NCBI RefSeq assembly: GCF_014174215.1
Contig: NZ_JABEQL010000003.1
Span: 124,001 to 188,000, forward strand
Direction: 5' to 3'
Origin: Gluconacetobacter tumulicola
Lineage (GTDB): Bacteria > Pseudomonadota > Alphaproteobacteria > Acetobacterales > Acetobacteraceae
Length of the DNA: 64,000 nt
Below are positions 9,770 through 18,697 of this stretch, piece after piece. The notes beneath the pieces are model-generated. The model was not told the origin of the DNA. It saw nothing but the letters and a program-made list of their open reading frames with translations, and searched no databases. Position 1 is the stretch's first letter. Each line of letters opens with the position of its first letter. Both the position numbers and the translations under genes were made by a program.

Positions 9770-9858
9770 AGACTTGGACATTAAAACGGACCCAGACATG
9801 GCATGACGCGAACCGCGCGCCGGCACGCACCGACATGCGCGGAAAGGATGGACACCTA

Positions 9859-10587
9859 TCACGCCCCCGGCGGGCCGGAAACCGCTTCCGTCTTCGCCCC
9901 ATCCGTCTTGGCCTCATCCGGCGCGGCGGCCCGCAGCGCCGGATTGTCCGGCACATCCACCAGCAGTTCCTCGCGGCGCGGCAGGTCGCGCAGGTCGCGC
10001 AGGCCGAAATAACGCAGGAAATCGGCCGACGTGCCCCACAGGATCGGCCGCCCCGGAACCTCCTTGCGGCCACGCGGCACGATCAGCGAAGCCTCCAGCA
10101 AATTGTCCAGCACCTGCTGGCTAAGCGACACGCCGCGAATTTCCTCGATTTCCGCACGGGTGCAGGGTTGGTGATAGGCAATGATCGCCAGGCTCTCCAG
10201 CGTGGCCCGGGGCAGCCGCCGGGGCCGCTGCAACACCCGGGTCAGGCGCGGCGCCAGGTCGGCCGCCGTCCTGAACTGCCATCCGCCCGCCACCAGGACG
10301 GGCGCCACCCCCCGCCCGGCATATTGCGTCACCACCCCGTCGATCACACCCCGCACATAGGCGGCCAGATCCTCCGCCTCGGGCGGCACCAGCCCCTGCG
10401 CCTCCAGCAGGTCGGCGATCGCGCGTTCGGACACCGGGTCGGGGCTGGCGAAGATCATCGCCTCCACCAGCCGGACCGCCAGCTCTACGGCCCCCGCGCC
10501 CGACTCCTCATGCGCTCCCGCAATCGCGGCATGCGATTCGTCACCGGAAGCCGGCGCGGCCGGAATCTGCTGGCTGTCGTCGGTCAT
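9859..10587 (-). CDS. scpB: Segregation and condensation protein B
   Basis: 242 residues from the ATG at 10587. Family hallmarks are VRLVEAMIFASPDPVSE near the N terminus, LESLAIIAYHQPCTRAEIEEIRGV and LLEASLIVPRGRKEVPGRP in the paired winged-helix domains, and ILWGTSADFLRYFGL. ScpB dimers bind the kleisin ScpA in the SMC-ScpAB condensin that organises and segregates the chromosome. Its start overlaps the scpA stop by 4 bases (ATGA). Reading open upstream of 10587 belongs to a shadow of scpA. Confidence 0.93.
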   Translation of the reverse strand: MTDDSQQIPAAPASGDESHAAIAGAHEESGAGAVELAVRLVEAMIFASPDPVSERAIADLLEAQGLVPPEAEDLAAYVRGVIDGVVTQYAGRGVAPVLVAGGWQFRTAADLAPRLTRVLQRPRRLPRATLESLAIIAYHQPCTRAEIEEIRGVSLSQQVLDNLLEASLIVPRGRKEVPGRPILWGTSADFLRYFGLRDLRDLPRREELLVDVPDNPALRAAAPDEAKTDGAKTEAVSGPPGA

Positions 10588-11465
10588 TCCGCCGCGTCCA
10601 TCCTGTCCATGTCCGGATCGTTGGCTGCTTCGCCCCCCACATGGGGGCGCAGCATGATCCGGCCGAATTGTTCGTCCTGACGCAGCTCGATCGTACCGTT
10701 GCGCGCCAGTTCCAGCCCGGCGATCAGCGTACCGGCCATGGCCGCCCGGCGCTGCTGGATACGCTCTTCCACATCCTCGCCCTCCATGGCCGGCCCGCCC
10801 TCGGGCAGGAAGGCGCCAAGCTCGCACCACTCCCCTCCGCCGGGAATGCTGTCCGCCCCCAGCAGCCGGTGCAGGCGGGCCAGCGCATCCTGCACCGTCC
10901 AGAAATGCATCCGCCGGGGCTGGTAGACGCGCTTGCGCGCCCCCCGCCGCATGGCCGCCATATAGGCGCCCATCAATTGCGACAGATCCAGCGCCAGCCC
11001 GGAGCGATCGATTTCCGTCAGATCCTCGCGCTCACCACGGGCAAACACGTCGCGGCCCAGTTGCGGGCGCGCGCCCAGCCACGCCGCCGCCTGCCCGATC
11101 CGCGCCAGTTCGACCAGCCGCGCCTGGAGCAGTTCGGCCGCCTCCTCGGCGTCCACATCCTCGCCGTCCTCGGCCGGCAGCAGCAGGCGCGACTTCAGCC
11201 AGGCCAGCCACGCGGCCATCACCAGCCAGTCGGCCGCCAGTTCCAGGCGGATGCGGCGGGCGGATTCGACGATCGCCAGATATTGCTCGACCAGTTGCAG
11301 GATCGAAATCCGTGCCAGATCGACCTTCTGCGCCCGGGCCAGCTCCAGCAGCAGGTCCAGCGGCCCCTCGAACCCGTCCAGATGCAGCATGGGCGCGGTC
11401 AGCCCATCGGGCAGGCCCCCCTCCTGCCCTTCCTCCAGCATGCGATCAACGGGCTCCGTCACCAA
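10584..11465 (-). CDS. scpA: Segregation and condensation protein A (kleisin)
   Basis: 293 residues. The N terminus holds the signature FEGPLDLLLELARAQKVDLARISILQLVEQY split around residue 33, followed by AADWLVMAAWLAWLKSRLLLP, which is the SMC-neck-binding region of kleisins. The C-terminal winged helix is near RNGTIELRQDEQFGRIML. ScpA bridges the SMC heads. It lies 10 bp after the SPOR-domain gene and is translationally coupled to scpB by an ATGA overlap. In many alphaproteobacteria nagZ sits just upstream of scpA; no nagZ is present here. Confidence 0.93.
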   Translation of the reverse strand: MVTEPVDRMLEEGQEGGLPDGLTAPMLHLDGFEGPLDLLLELARAQKVDLARISILQLVEQYLAIVESARRIRLELAADWLVMAAWLAWLKSRLLLPAEDGEDVDAEEAAELLQARLVELARIGQAAAWLGARPQLGRDVFARGEREDLTEIDRSGLALDLSQLMGAYMAAMRRGARKRVYQPRRMHFWTVQDALARLHRLLGADSIPGGGEWCELGAFLPEGGPAMEGEDVEERIQQRRAAMAGTLIAGLELARNGTIELRQDEQFGRIMLRPHVGGEAANDPDMDRMDAAE

Positions 11466-11475
11466 CGCCCCGGTC

Positions 11476-12417
11476 CTAGAACCCGGCCAGGGTGCAGGCC
11501 AGCCCGTTCAGCCGCACATGCTCGCAGAACGACGTGGCCTGGGCGATGCTGGCAAACCCGCGCGTGCGCAGCCGGAAGAAGACCGCCCCATTGCGCTCGG
11601 TCCGCTCGATGATCGGCGTGTGGCTCCCGAACAGGTCCGGATAATGCTGCGTCAGGCGCGCCCATTCCTTCTCGGCGGCCTGCTGCGAATCCAGCGCCGC
11701 AAGCTGCACGCCATAGCGCCCCACCGCAGCCGCAGCCGGAGCCGCCGCTGGCGCGGCACTCGCGGCCGACGGCACAGGCGTGGCCGGTTCGGCAGGCGGC
11801 GTTGCCACGGGCGCGGAAGGTACCCCGGCCAGCGGCGCCGGTGCGGCAGCAGTCGGCCCTGCCGGCACCGGGCTGGCAGCAGGCGCCGGAGCCTCGGCCA
11901 CAGGCGGGCTGGCGGGTGCCGGCGGCGCCGCAGGGACCGCCGATGCTCCGGATGCCTTGGCGTCGGTGGCCGGCGCTTCCGGCGGCTGACCATATTGCTG
12001 GGCCAGACGATCGGGGCGCGGCTGCTCCGGCCCCGGTGCCAGACGGGCAACCGCGCCGTCATCGCCGCTCGGCGCTTCGGCCCCCAGAACCTGCATGCCA
12101 CCCGGATCGACCGGCCGCACCCGCACCGGGCCGGGCGGCGGCCCGATAACGGGAATACCCGTCTGCTGGTGCCCCAGCAGCGCCCAGCCGCCGATGGCGA
12201 TCACCAGCAGGCCACCCAGCCCGGCCGCGCCATAGGCCAGGCGCCGCGTGGTGGGGTCGGCACCCAGCAATCCATCCAGCATGCCGCCCGCCCGGCGGGC
12301 CGGGCGCGAACGCGGCGGCGGCAGATCGTCATCGCCATAATCAGCGCTCATGCGCTCGCGCACGCGGTTCAGGCGATCCTCATACGGGTCGCGGCCAGAC
12401 GGATCGGTATCGCTCAT
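11476..12417 (-). CDS. SPOR-domain inner-membrane protein
   Basis: 313 residues. A charged cytoplasmic N terminus is followed by one transmembrane segment near residues 60-80 (LAYGAAGLGGLLVIAIGGWALL), then a long Pro/Ala-rich periplasmic linker. The C-terminal 75 residues, starting RYGVQLAALDSQQAAEKEW, form a SPOR domain, which binds denuded septal peptidoglycan. The arrangement matches alphaproteobacterial SPOR proteins encoded next to argS. Overlap of 4 bp with the argS stop (ATGA) shows operon membership. A division or septum-remodelling role is inferred from the domain. Confidence 0.85.
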   Translation of the reverse strand: MSDTDPSGRDPYEDRLNRVRERMSADYGDDDLPPPRSRPARRAGGMLDGLLGADPTTRRLAYGAAGLGGLLVIAIGGWALLGHQQTGIPVIGPPPGPVRVRPVDPGGMQVLGAEAPSGDDGAVARLAPGPEQPRPDRLAQQYGQPPEAPATDAKASGASAVPAAPPAPASPPVAEAPAPAASPVPAGPTAAAPAPLAGVPSAPVATPPAEPATPVPSAASAAPAAAPAAAAVGRYGVQLAALDSQQAAEKEWARLTQHYPDLFGSHTPIIERTERNGAVFFRLRTRGFASIAQATSFCEHVRLNGLACTLAGF

Positions 12418-14207
12418 CGCATTTCCTCAACCGGCTCGACACCCAGCACCGCCAGACCGGAACGGATGACGGTCGCCGTCGCCTCGACCAGCGCCAGCTT
12501 CGCACGGGTGGCAACCGGGTCGTCTTCCTGCAGGAACCGCAATGTCGCATCATCGCGGCCGCGATTCCACAGCGTATGGAAATCCCCCGCCAGTTCACCC
12601 AGGTAGAAGGCAACCCGGTGCGGTTCATGCGCCTGGGCAGCACCTTCCACCGTACGCGGCCACTGGGCAATTCGCCGCAGCAGCGCCAGTTCGGCATCCG
12701 ACCCGATTCCGTCAAGCCCGGCCTCGGCCAGCGCCACGGGAGCGATCGCCGCCTCGCCCAGCATCTCCTGCGCCGCCCGCAGCACGGAGCGGCAGCGCGC
12801 ATGGGCGTACTGCACGTAGAAGACCGGATTGTCGCGCGTCTGCGCCACCACCTGATCAAGGTCGAATTCCATCTGCGCGTCGGCCTTGCGCGTCAGCATG
12901 GTAAAGCGCACCGCGTCGCGCCCCACCTCGTCGATCAGGTCGCGCAGCGTGACGAAGGTCCCCGCGCGCTTGGACATGCGCACCGGCTCCCCATCGCGCA
13001 CGATCCGCACGATCTGGCACAGCAGCACATCGAACCCGACGCTCTTCCCGCCCACGGCCAGCGCCTGCACCGCCGCCTTCATCCGGGTGACATAGCCGCC
13101 ATGGTCGGCGCCCCAGACATCGATCAGCAGGTCCGCACCGCGACGCACCTTGTCGTCGTGATAGCCGATATCGTTGGCGAAATAGGTGTTCGACCCGTCC
13201 GACTTGCGCAGCGGCCGGTCCACGTCATCGCCAAAGGCGGTGGAGCGGAACAGGGTCTGGGGCCGGGCCTCCCAATCGTCGGGCAGCTTGCCCTTCGGCG
13301 GCTCCAGCACGCCTTCGTACAGCAGGCCCTGCGCATCCAGCCGGGCAATGGCCTGGTCGGTCACGCCATCGGCCAGGATCTTCGCCTCGCTGGTGAAGAC
13401 GTCATGCCGCACGCCCAGCGCGTCCAGATCCTCGCGGATCATGGCCATCATCGCGGTCACCACGAAGGGCTTGACCGTCCCCATCCAGGTCTCGGGCGCC
13501 GCCGGATGCCCATCCGGACCGGCCAGGCCGGTGCCATGCTGCTCGGCCAGCGCCTGCCCCACCGGGACCAGATAATCGCCGCCATACTGGATGCCGCCAG
13601 GCACCAGGGCCGCGAAAGCCTCCCGGTCCATCGTCGTGCCGATGGCCTCCAGGTAGCGCCAATAGGCCGCCCAGGCCAGGGCGATGACCTGTGCCCCGGC
13701 ATCGTTGATGTAATATTCCTTGGTGACCGCATAGCCGGCCTTGGCCAGCAGATTGGCAAGCGCGTCACCCACGACCGCGCCCCGGCAATGGCCGACATGC
13801 ATCGGCCCCGTCGGGTTGGCCGAAACATATTCGACATTCACCCGCACGCCCTCGCCCAGCGCGGCATCACCATAGGATTCGCCGGCGCGCAGCACATCGC
13901 CCACCACCCCACGCAGCACCGATTCGTCCAGCGTCACGTTGACGAATCCCGGCCCGGCGGGCTCGGCTCGGGCAATGCCCGGCACCTCGACCAGCGCCGC
14001 CGCCAGCTCGGCCGCGATCTCGGCAGGGCGCCGCCGCGCCGGCTTGGCCGCCAGCAGGGCGGCATTGGTGGCCATGTCGCCATGGGCCGGGTCGCGCGTC
14101 GGGGTCAGTTCCACGCGCGCCGCCACCTCCTCCGGCAGGTCCGGAACGATCCGTCGCAGGGCATCGCGCACATGCGAGAGATAGCGGACGTACAGGCTGT
14201 CGGACAT
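12414..14207 (-). CDS. argS: Arginyl-tRNA synthetase
   Basis: 597 residues. The class I HIGH motif appears as PMHVGHCRGAVVGDA near residues 135-149, preceded by VEYVSANPTGP. A KMSKS-like loop is PVRMSKRAGTFVTL. The N-terminal region (LYVRYLSHVRDALRR) is the Add-1 domain and the C-terminal helical domain binds the anticodon. It charges tRNA-Arg. Located 80 bp after dgt and coupled by ATGA to the SPOR gene. Confidence 0.95.
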   Translation of the reverse strand: MSDSLYVRYLSHVRDALRRIVPDLPEEVAARVELTPTRDPAHGDMATNAALLAAKPARRRPAEIAAELAAALVEVPGIARAEPAGPGFVNVTLDESVLRGVVGDVLRAGESYGDAALGEGVRVNVEYVSANPTGPMHVGHCRGAVVGDALANLLAKAGYAVTKEYYINDAGAQVIALAWAAYWRYLEAIGTTMDREAFAALVPGGIQYGGDYLVPVGQALAEQHGTGLAGPDGHPAAPETWMGTVKPFVVTAMMAMIREDLDALGVRHDVFTSEAKILADGVTDQAIARLDAQGLLYEGVLEPPKGKLPDDWEARPQTLFRSTAFGDDVDRPLRKSDGSNTYFANDIGYHDDKVRRGADLLIDVWGADHGGYVTRMKAAVQALAVGGKSVGFDVLLCQIVRIVRDGEPVRMSKRAGTFVTLRDLIDEVGRDAVRFTMLTRKADAQMEFDLDQVVAQTRDNPVFYVQYAHARCRSVLRAAQEMLGEAAIAPVALAEAGLDGIGSDAELALLRRIAQWPRTVEGAAQAHEPHRVAFYLGELAGDFHTLWNRGRDDATLRFLQEDDPVATRAKLALVEATATVIRSGLAVLGVEPVEEMR

Positions 14208-14287
14208 GCGATGCGGCTTCCCACTGAAATACCGGCGCGGGCGGATACCCCGCCCGGCGCGTCAGAATGATGATCTGGTCGGGCGTT

Positions 14288-15481
14288 TCAGCCCGGCACG
14301 GACAGATCCGTCAACCGTCGATGTTCTTCCATCGCGAATCGATCCGTCATCCCGGCTATATAATCGGCCACGATCCGCCGCGCACCCATCGCATCGGTGG
14401 CACGCGCTTCCTGCCGCCAGCCGTCGGGCAGCAGAGAGATATCGTTGGCCAGAATCGAGAAGATCGATTCGACCGCGATCCTTGCCTTGCGCGTCATGCG
14501 GTTCACCCGCCAATGCCGGTACATCCGCGCATACAGGAAAGTACGGATCTCCCCGTTATCGCGCGCCATGGCCGGGCTGTATGCCACGACCGGCCTGGCG
14601 GCACGGCGCACATCGTCAGCCGATTGCGGGGCCAGTTCGGCGAGGTTGCGTCTCGTCTGCTCCGTCAGGTCCACCGCCAGGGCGTTGATGACCCGCCGGA
14701 TGGTCTCATGCCGCATCCGGTCCTGCACATGCGCTTCCTCGGCAGCGTCACCCGACATGGCGATTCCGCCCGCCATCTCCCGAACCTGCGCCAGCGCCGC
14801 GCCCACCACCGGCAGGTCCGCCAGATCCGCCAGATCCAGCAGGCCGGCGCGCATCCCGTCATCCAGATCGTGGGCGTGATAGGCGATATCGTCGGCCATG
14901 GCGGCAATCTGCGCCTCGACCGAGGCGTAACTGCCCAGATCCAGCCCCAGCCCCTCCGCATAGCGGGCCACATAGCCGGTGGGGTGATCCACCGGGCCGT
15001 TATGCTTGATCAGCCCCTCCAGCGTCTCCCAGGTCAGGTTCAGCCCGTCGAAGCCGAAATAGCGGCGCTCCAGCTTCGTCACCTGCCGCAGGGTCTGGGT
15101 ATTGTGGTCGAAGCCACCCCAATCCTTCATGGCGGCGGCCAGCGCATCCTCGCCCGCATGGCCGAACGGGGTGTGGCCCAAGTCATGGGCCAGCGACAGG
15201 GTCTCGGTCAGGTCCTCGTCCACCGACAGGCTGCGGGCGATCGAGCGCGCGATCTGCGCCACTTCCAGCGAATGGGTCAGCCGGGTGCGAAAGAAATCGC
15301 CCTGGTGGTTGACGAAGACCTGCGTCTTGTATTGCAGCGTGCGAAAACCGGCGGAATGCAGCACCCGGTCCCGGTCGCGCTGCCACGGCGAACGGCTGGG
15401 GGATTCCGGCTCGGCATACAGGCGCCCCCGGGCGGTGGCGGTCTGGACAGCATAGGGTGCGACGCTCATATATAACCCCAA
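14288..15481 (-). CDS. dgt: Deoxyguanosinetriphosphate triphosphohydrolase-like HD protein
   Basis: 397 residues. HD-domain metal ligands are visible: RTRLTHSLEVAQIARSIARSL (first His), SLAHDLGHTPFGHAGEDAL (HD pair) and AMADDIAYHAHDLDDG (later Asp). The N terminus RSPWQRDRDRVLHSAGFRTL is typical of the dNTPase family. Such enzymes cleave dNTPs to nucleoside and triphosphate and influence dNTP pools. It is the first gene of the operon running to serS and diverges from erpA. Confidence 0.88.
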   Translation of the reverse strand: MGLYMSVAPYAVQTATARGRLYAEPESPSRSPWQRDRDRVLHSAGFRTLQYKTQVFVNHQGDFFRTRLTHSLEVAQIARSIARSLSVDEDLTETLSLAHDLGHTPFGHAGEDALAAAMKDWGGFDHNTQTLRQVTKLERRYFGFDGLNLTWETLEGLIKHNGPVDHPTGYVARYAEGLGLDLGSYASVEAQIAAMADDIAYHAHDLDDGMRAGLLDLADLADLPVVGAALAQVREMAGGIAMSGDAAEEAHVQDRMRHETIRRVINALAVDLTEQTRRNLAELAPQSADDVRRAARPVVAYSPAMARDNGEIRTFLYARMYRHWRVNRMTRKARIAVESIFSILANDISLLPDGWRQEARATDAMGARRIVADYIAGMTDRFAMEEHRRLTDLSVPG

Positions 15482-15558
15482 TCCCGGATGGGTGGCGGCC
15501 GCCCGGCGTCAGACGAGCCGGACCCGCCCCCTGTCGATAACCCGCCCGGCGCCGCAAG

Positions 15559-15572
15559 GCCAGCATGCTGGC
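15559..15572. promoter_or_regulatory. 14-bp perfect palindrome in the dgt/erpA divergent region
   Basis: GCCAGCATGCTGGC lies 29 bp upstream of the likely erpA start in the 119-bp gap between divergent dgt and erpA. Its symmetry and position suggest an operator; the binding protein is unknown. Confidence 0.35.
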
Positions 15573-15600
15573 TCAGCATGCCGACCCGGGCCGCGCGACG

Positions 15601-15987
15601 ATGGTGATCCCGATGGACATGCCGCTCCCTTCTTCTTCCTCGCCCGAAACGGCTTTCCGCGTCTCGCCCCAGGCCGCCATCCGCCTGCAGGAGATCATTG
15701 CCGCCCAACCCGGCGCCGATGCCACCTCCAACGGGCTGCGCGTCAGCGTCCTGGCCGGCGGCTGCAACGGCTTTCAGTACAGTTTCGCCCTGGATGGCGA
15801 AGCCCGCCCCGACGACATCGTCGTGCCCGCCGGCAGCGCCCGCGTTCTGGTCGACCCGGCGAGCCTGGACCTGCTGTCCGGCGCGGAACTGCATTTCAAC
15901 GATTCGCTGATGGGCGCGCACTTCACCGTGCGCAATCCCAACGCCACCTCGTCCTGCGGGTGCGGCACCAGCTTCTCGATCGACTGA
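15601..15987 (+). CDS. erpA: Iron-sulfur cluster insertion protein (A-type carrier, ErpA/IscA)
   Basis: 128 residues from the ATG at 15601; an ATG at 15613 or an upstream start at 15565 is possible. The three A-type carrier cysteines are present: one in VLAGGCNGFQYSF and the pair in SSCGCGTSFSID at the C terminus. These ligate or deliver Fe-S clusters to apo-proteins. A Ser/Pro-rich N-terminal stretch precedes FRVSPQAAIRLQEII. Followed 18 bp later by xthA on the same strand. Confidence 0.88.
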   Translation: MVIPMDMPLPSSSSPETAFRVSPQAAIRLQEIIAAQPGADATSNGLRVSVLAGGCNGFQYSFALDGEARPDDIVVPAGSARVLVDPASLDLLSGAELHFNDSLMGAHFTVRNPNATSSCGCGTSFSID

Positions 15988-16005
15988 GCAGGCCGCCCTA
16001 CCAAG

Positions 16006-16788
16006 ATGAAAATCGCAAGCTGGAACGTCAATTCCATCCGCCAGCGCCAGACCCATGTGCTGGACTGGCTGGAGCGCGAAAAACCCGACCTGGTCGGCCT
16101 TCAGGAAATCAAGTGCGAGGAAGGCATCTTCCCCGCCGATGCCTTCCGCGCCGCCGGTTACGAATCGGTCGTGGTCGGACAGAAGAGCTATAACGGCGTC
16201 GCCATCCTGTCGCGCCTGCCCTTCTCCGTCACGGCCCGATGCCTGCCGTTCCTGAACGACGACGCCCCCCAGGCACGCTACCTCGAAATCGAGGCGAACG
16301 GCCTGGTCTTCGGCAATCTCTACCTGCCCAACGGCAATTCCGGCGGCGAGGCGGGATACGAGGCCAAGCTGGCCTTCATGGAGGCACTGGCCCTGCATGC
16401 GCGCGCGCTGCTGGATGCGGGGCGGGATTTCGTCCTGACGGGCGATTACAATGTCTGCCCCACCGACGAAGATTGCGCCCCCGGCGCCCTGCCGCCCACC
16501 GATGCGCTGGTGCGCCCCGAAACGCGCGCGGCCTTCCGCCGCCTGATCTGGCTGGGCCTGACCGACGCCGTGCGGGCCCTGCACCCGCACGGAAGATATT
16601 ACACGTTCTGGGATTATCAGGCTGGCGCCTGGCCCCGCGATTGCGGCCTGCGGATCGACCACGCCCTGCTGTCCCCGCGTCTGGCGGAACGCCTGCGCGA
16701 CGCCCGCCCCGACCGTGACGAGCGCGGACGCAACCAGCCCTCGGACCATGTGCCGCTGGTCGTCACCCTGGAAGACGCACGCCCCTGA
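16006..16788 (+). CDS. xthA: Exodeoxyribonuclease III
   Basis: 260 residues. Endonuclease/exonuclease/phosphatase fold with MKIASWNVNSIRQR at the N terminus, GLQEIKCEE (metal-binding Glu), FGNLYLPNGN, LTGDYNVCPTDEDC (catalytic Asp/Asn) and the C-terminal RIDHALLS and QPSDHVPLV (Asp-His). The enzyme is an AP endonuclease and 3'-5' exonuclease in base excision repair. No clear Shine-Dalgarno sequence precedes the ATG, so it may depend on translation of erpA upstream. Confidence 0.94.
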   Translation: MKIASWNVNSIRQRQTHVLDWLEREKPDLVGLQEIKCEEGIFPADAFRAAGYESVVVGQKSYNGVAILSRLPFSVTARCLPFLNDDAPQARYLEIEANGLVFGNLYLPNGNSGGEAGYEAKLAFMEALALHARALLDAGRDFVLTGDYNVCPTDEDCAPGALPPTDALVRPETRAAFRRLIWLGLTDAVRALHPHGRYYTFWDYQAGAWPRDCGLRIDHALLSPRLAERLRDARPDRDERGRNQPSDHVPLVVTLEDARP

Positions 16789-16794
16789 AACTGA

Positions 16795-16826
16795 GGTCCC
16801 CGCCAACGGTCACGCAGGCGGGGACC
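16795..16826. terminator. GC hairpin between convergent xthA and the small secreted-protein gene
   Basis: GGTCCCCGCC (16795-16804) pairs perfectly with GGCGGGGACC (16817-16826) around a 12-nt loop. It starts 7 bp after the xthA stop. No long U-tract follows. Confidence 0.5.
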
Positions 16827-16842
16827 CCGTTACATCGTCCGG

Positions 16843-17181
16843 TCAGCGCCAGCCGGGCCGTACCCAGACCCAGCGCGGGCCGCGCTGCATCCAGCGTCCC
16901 GGTCCCCAGCCGCCATGCCGGCCACGGCGCACATAGTGCCCCGGTACCCAGGCATATCCGCCATTGACCCAGTCCCAGCCGCCACCGACCCAGACCCAGC
17001 CGGGGCGCGGCGGAGGCATTCTTTCAAAACGCGGCGGCGGCATGGGCGGCGGCGCCCAGCCCGGCATCACCGGACCATAGCGATAGGCCTGCGCCCGGGC
17101 CGGGGCGGCATCCACCACCATCGCGCCCCCGGCGACGACGCCCAGCGCCAGAAGGGCACCCCTGACAATCTGCCTGTTCAT
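16843..17181 (-). CDS. Small secreted proline/tryptophan-rich protein with WVPGHY-type repeat
   Basis: 112 residues from the ATG at 17181. A Sec signal peptide is clear: basic start, hydrophobic core LLALGVVAGGAMVV and APARAQA cleavage region. The mature part is Pro/Gly/Trp-rich with GWVWVGGGWDW, NGGYAWVPGHYVRRG and WVWVRPGWR, resembling the YXWVPGHW/WXXGXW short-repeat proteins of the alphaproteobacterial periplasm or outer membrane. Function is unknown. Confidence 0.7.
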   Translation of the reverse strand: MNRQIVRGALLALGVVAGGAMVVDAAPARAQAYRYGPVMPGWAPPPMPPPRFERMPPPRPGWVWVGGGWDWVNGGYAWVPGHYVRRGRHGGWGPGRWMQRGPRWVWVRPGWR

Positions 17182-17293
17182 TGCGAACCAACTCCTGTCT
17201 GCACACGGGATCTTCACGTCCCGTCAGCCTCAATATGGTCCGACCATCATGGCGCTGGAATGGCGAAATATGACCGTATGGAACAGCGAGCCA

Positions 17294-18697
17294 TCACGAT
17301 GGCGCACGGCCGCCCCGGCGCGGCGCAACCGCACCCAGCGCCACGATCAGGACCAATGTCAGGCTGCCCAGCTCGATCTGCACCCGCGTGTCCGGCGTCA
17401 GCATCATCGTCACCATCACCAGCAGAATGGCCCCCACCGTCAGCCAGGACAGATACGGAAACAGCAGCATCGGAAAGGCCGGCTGCCGCCCCTCGCCATG
17501 CATCCTCCGGCGCAGCGCGATCTGGGCGAAGACCACCATCAGATAATCGAACAGGATGATCGCCCCGGATGCATTGAGCAGAAAGCCGAAGACCTCGCCC
17601 GGGAAGGTCGCCGCAATCACCGTCAGCACAACGGCCACCAGGCTGCCGATGGCAATCGCCCGGCGCGGCGCCCCGCTGGGCCCGGTACGCACCAGCACCG
17701 CCGGCGCATCGCCATGCGCCGCCATTTCGAACAGGATGCGCGAGGTCACATACAGCGTGGAATTCAGGCACGACGCGATCGCCACCAGCACCACCACCGT
17801 CATCGCGGCCTCGGCGCCCGGAATGCCGATCCGGTGCAGCACGTCCAGGAACGGCGAATGGCCGGAGCGGATCTGGTTCCACGGGATCAGGCACAGGATC
17901 ACACCCAGCGAGCCCATGTAGAACAGCATGACCCGCACCACGACGGTGCGGATGGCCTGCACGGTATTATAGCCCGGATTATCGGTCTCCGCCGCCGCGA
18001 CGGTCGCAATCTCGGCACCAGCGAACGTGAACAGGATCGCCGGCAACAGCGACAGCGAGGCCCCGAACCCGTGCGGCATGAACCCGCCCTGGTCCCACAG
18101 ATGCGCGATCCCGCCATGCAGCGAAGACCCGATCACCCCGAACAGCGCCAGCCCGGCAACGACCGTGAACACGCCGATCGCCGTGATCTTCATCAGCGAG
18201 AACCAGAATTCGAACTCGCCATACCCCCGGACCGACCCCATGTTCACGGCCGTCATCAGCCCGATCAGTGCCAGCGCCACCGGCAACTGGGCAACGCCCA
18301 GCATCGGCGCCACGATCAGCGCCGCCGCCTTGGCCTCGACCGAGGCCACCACCACCCAGAACAGCCAGTACGACCAGCCGGTGACGAAGGCGGCCCGATG
18401 CCCCAGCCCCCGCCGCACATGCCCGACGAACGACCCCGCCTCCGGGCACTCGATCGCCATCTCCCCCAGCATCCGCATGACCAGGAAGACGATCATCCCG
18501 GCCATCAGATAGGACAGCAGCACCAGCGGCCCCGCCCCCTGGATCATGACCGACGTGTTCACGAACAGCCCGGCCCCGACCATCCCGCCGATGGCAATCA
18601 TCGAAACGTGGCGGGTCCGCAACGAATGGGCCAGGCCGCCCCCGTTGGCGGGCGCCGCGTCCGGCTGGCTGTCCTCGATCGGCGTAGGGTTCAGCAT
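17294..18697 (-). CDS. Amino acid permease (APC superfamily, AAT/GABA-permease type)
   Basis: 467 residues from the ATG at 18697. About twelve hydrophobic segments are present. The N-terminal consensus SLRTRHVSMIAIGGMVGAGLF matches the first helix of AAT-family permeases, and EMAIECPEAGSFVGHV and GWSYWLFWVV follow as expected. Substrate cannot be assigned beyond amino acids or related compounds. Its start overlaps the eipB stop by 7 bp. Confidence 0.85.
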   Translation of the reverse strand: MLNPTPIEDSQPDAAPANGGGLAHSLRTRHVSMIAIGGMVGAGLFVNTSVMIQGAGPLVLLSYLMAGMIVFLVMRMLGEMAIECPEAGSFVGHVRRGLGHRAAFVTGWSYWLFWVVVASVEAKAAALIVAPMLGVAQLPVALALIGLMTAVNMGSVRGYGEFEFWFSLMKITAIGVFTVVAGLALFGVIGSSLHGGIAHLWDQGGFMPHGFGASLSLLPAILFTFAGAEIATVAAAETDNPGYNTVQAIRTVVVRVMLFYMGSLGVILCLIPWNQIRSGHSPFLDVLHRIGIPGAEAAMTVVVLVAIASCLNSTLYVTSRILFEMAAHGDAPAVLVRTGPSGAPRRAIAIGSLVAVVLTVIAATFPGEVFGFLLNASGAIILFDYLMVVFAQIALRRRMHGEGRQPAFPMLLFPYLSWLTVGAILLVMVTMMLTPDTRVQIELGSLTLVLIVALGAVAPRRGGRAPS

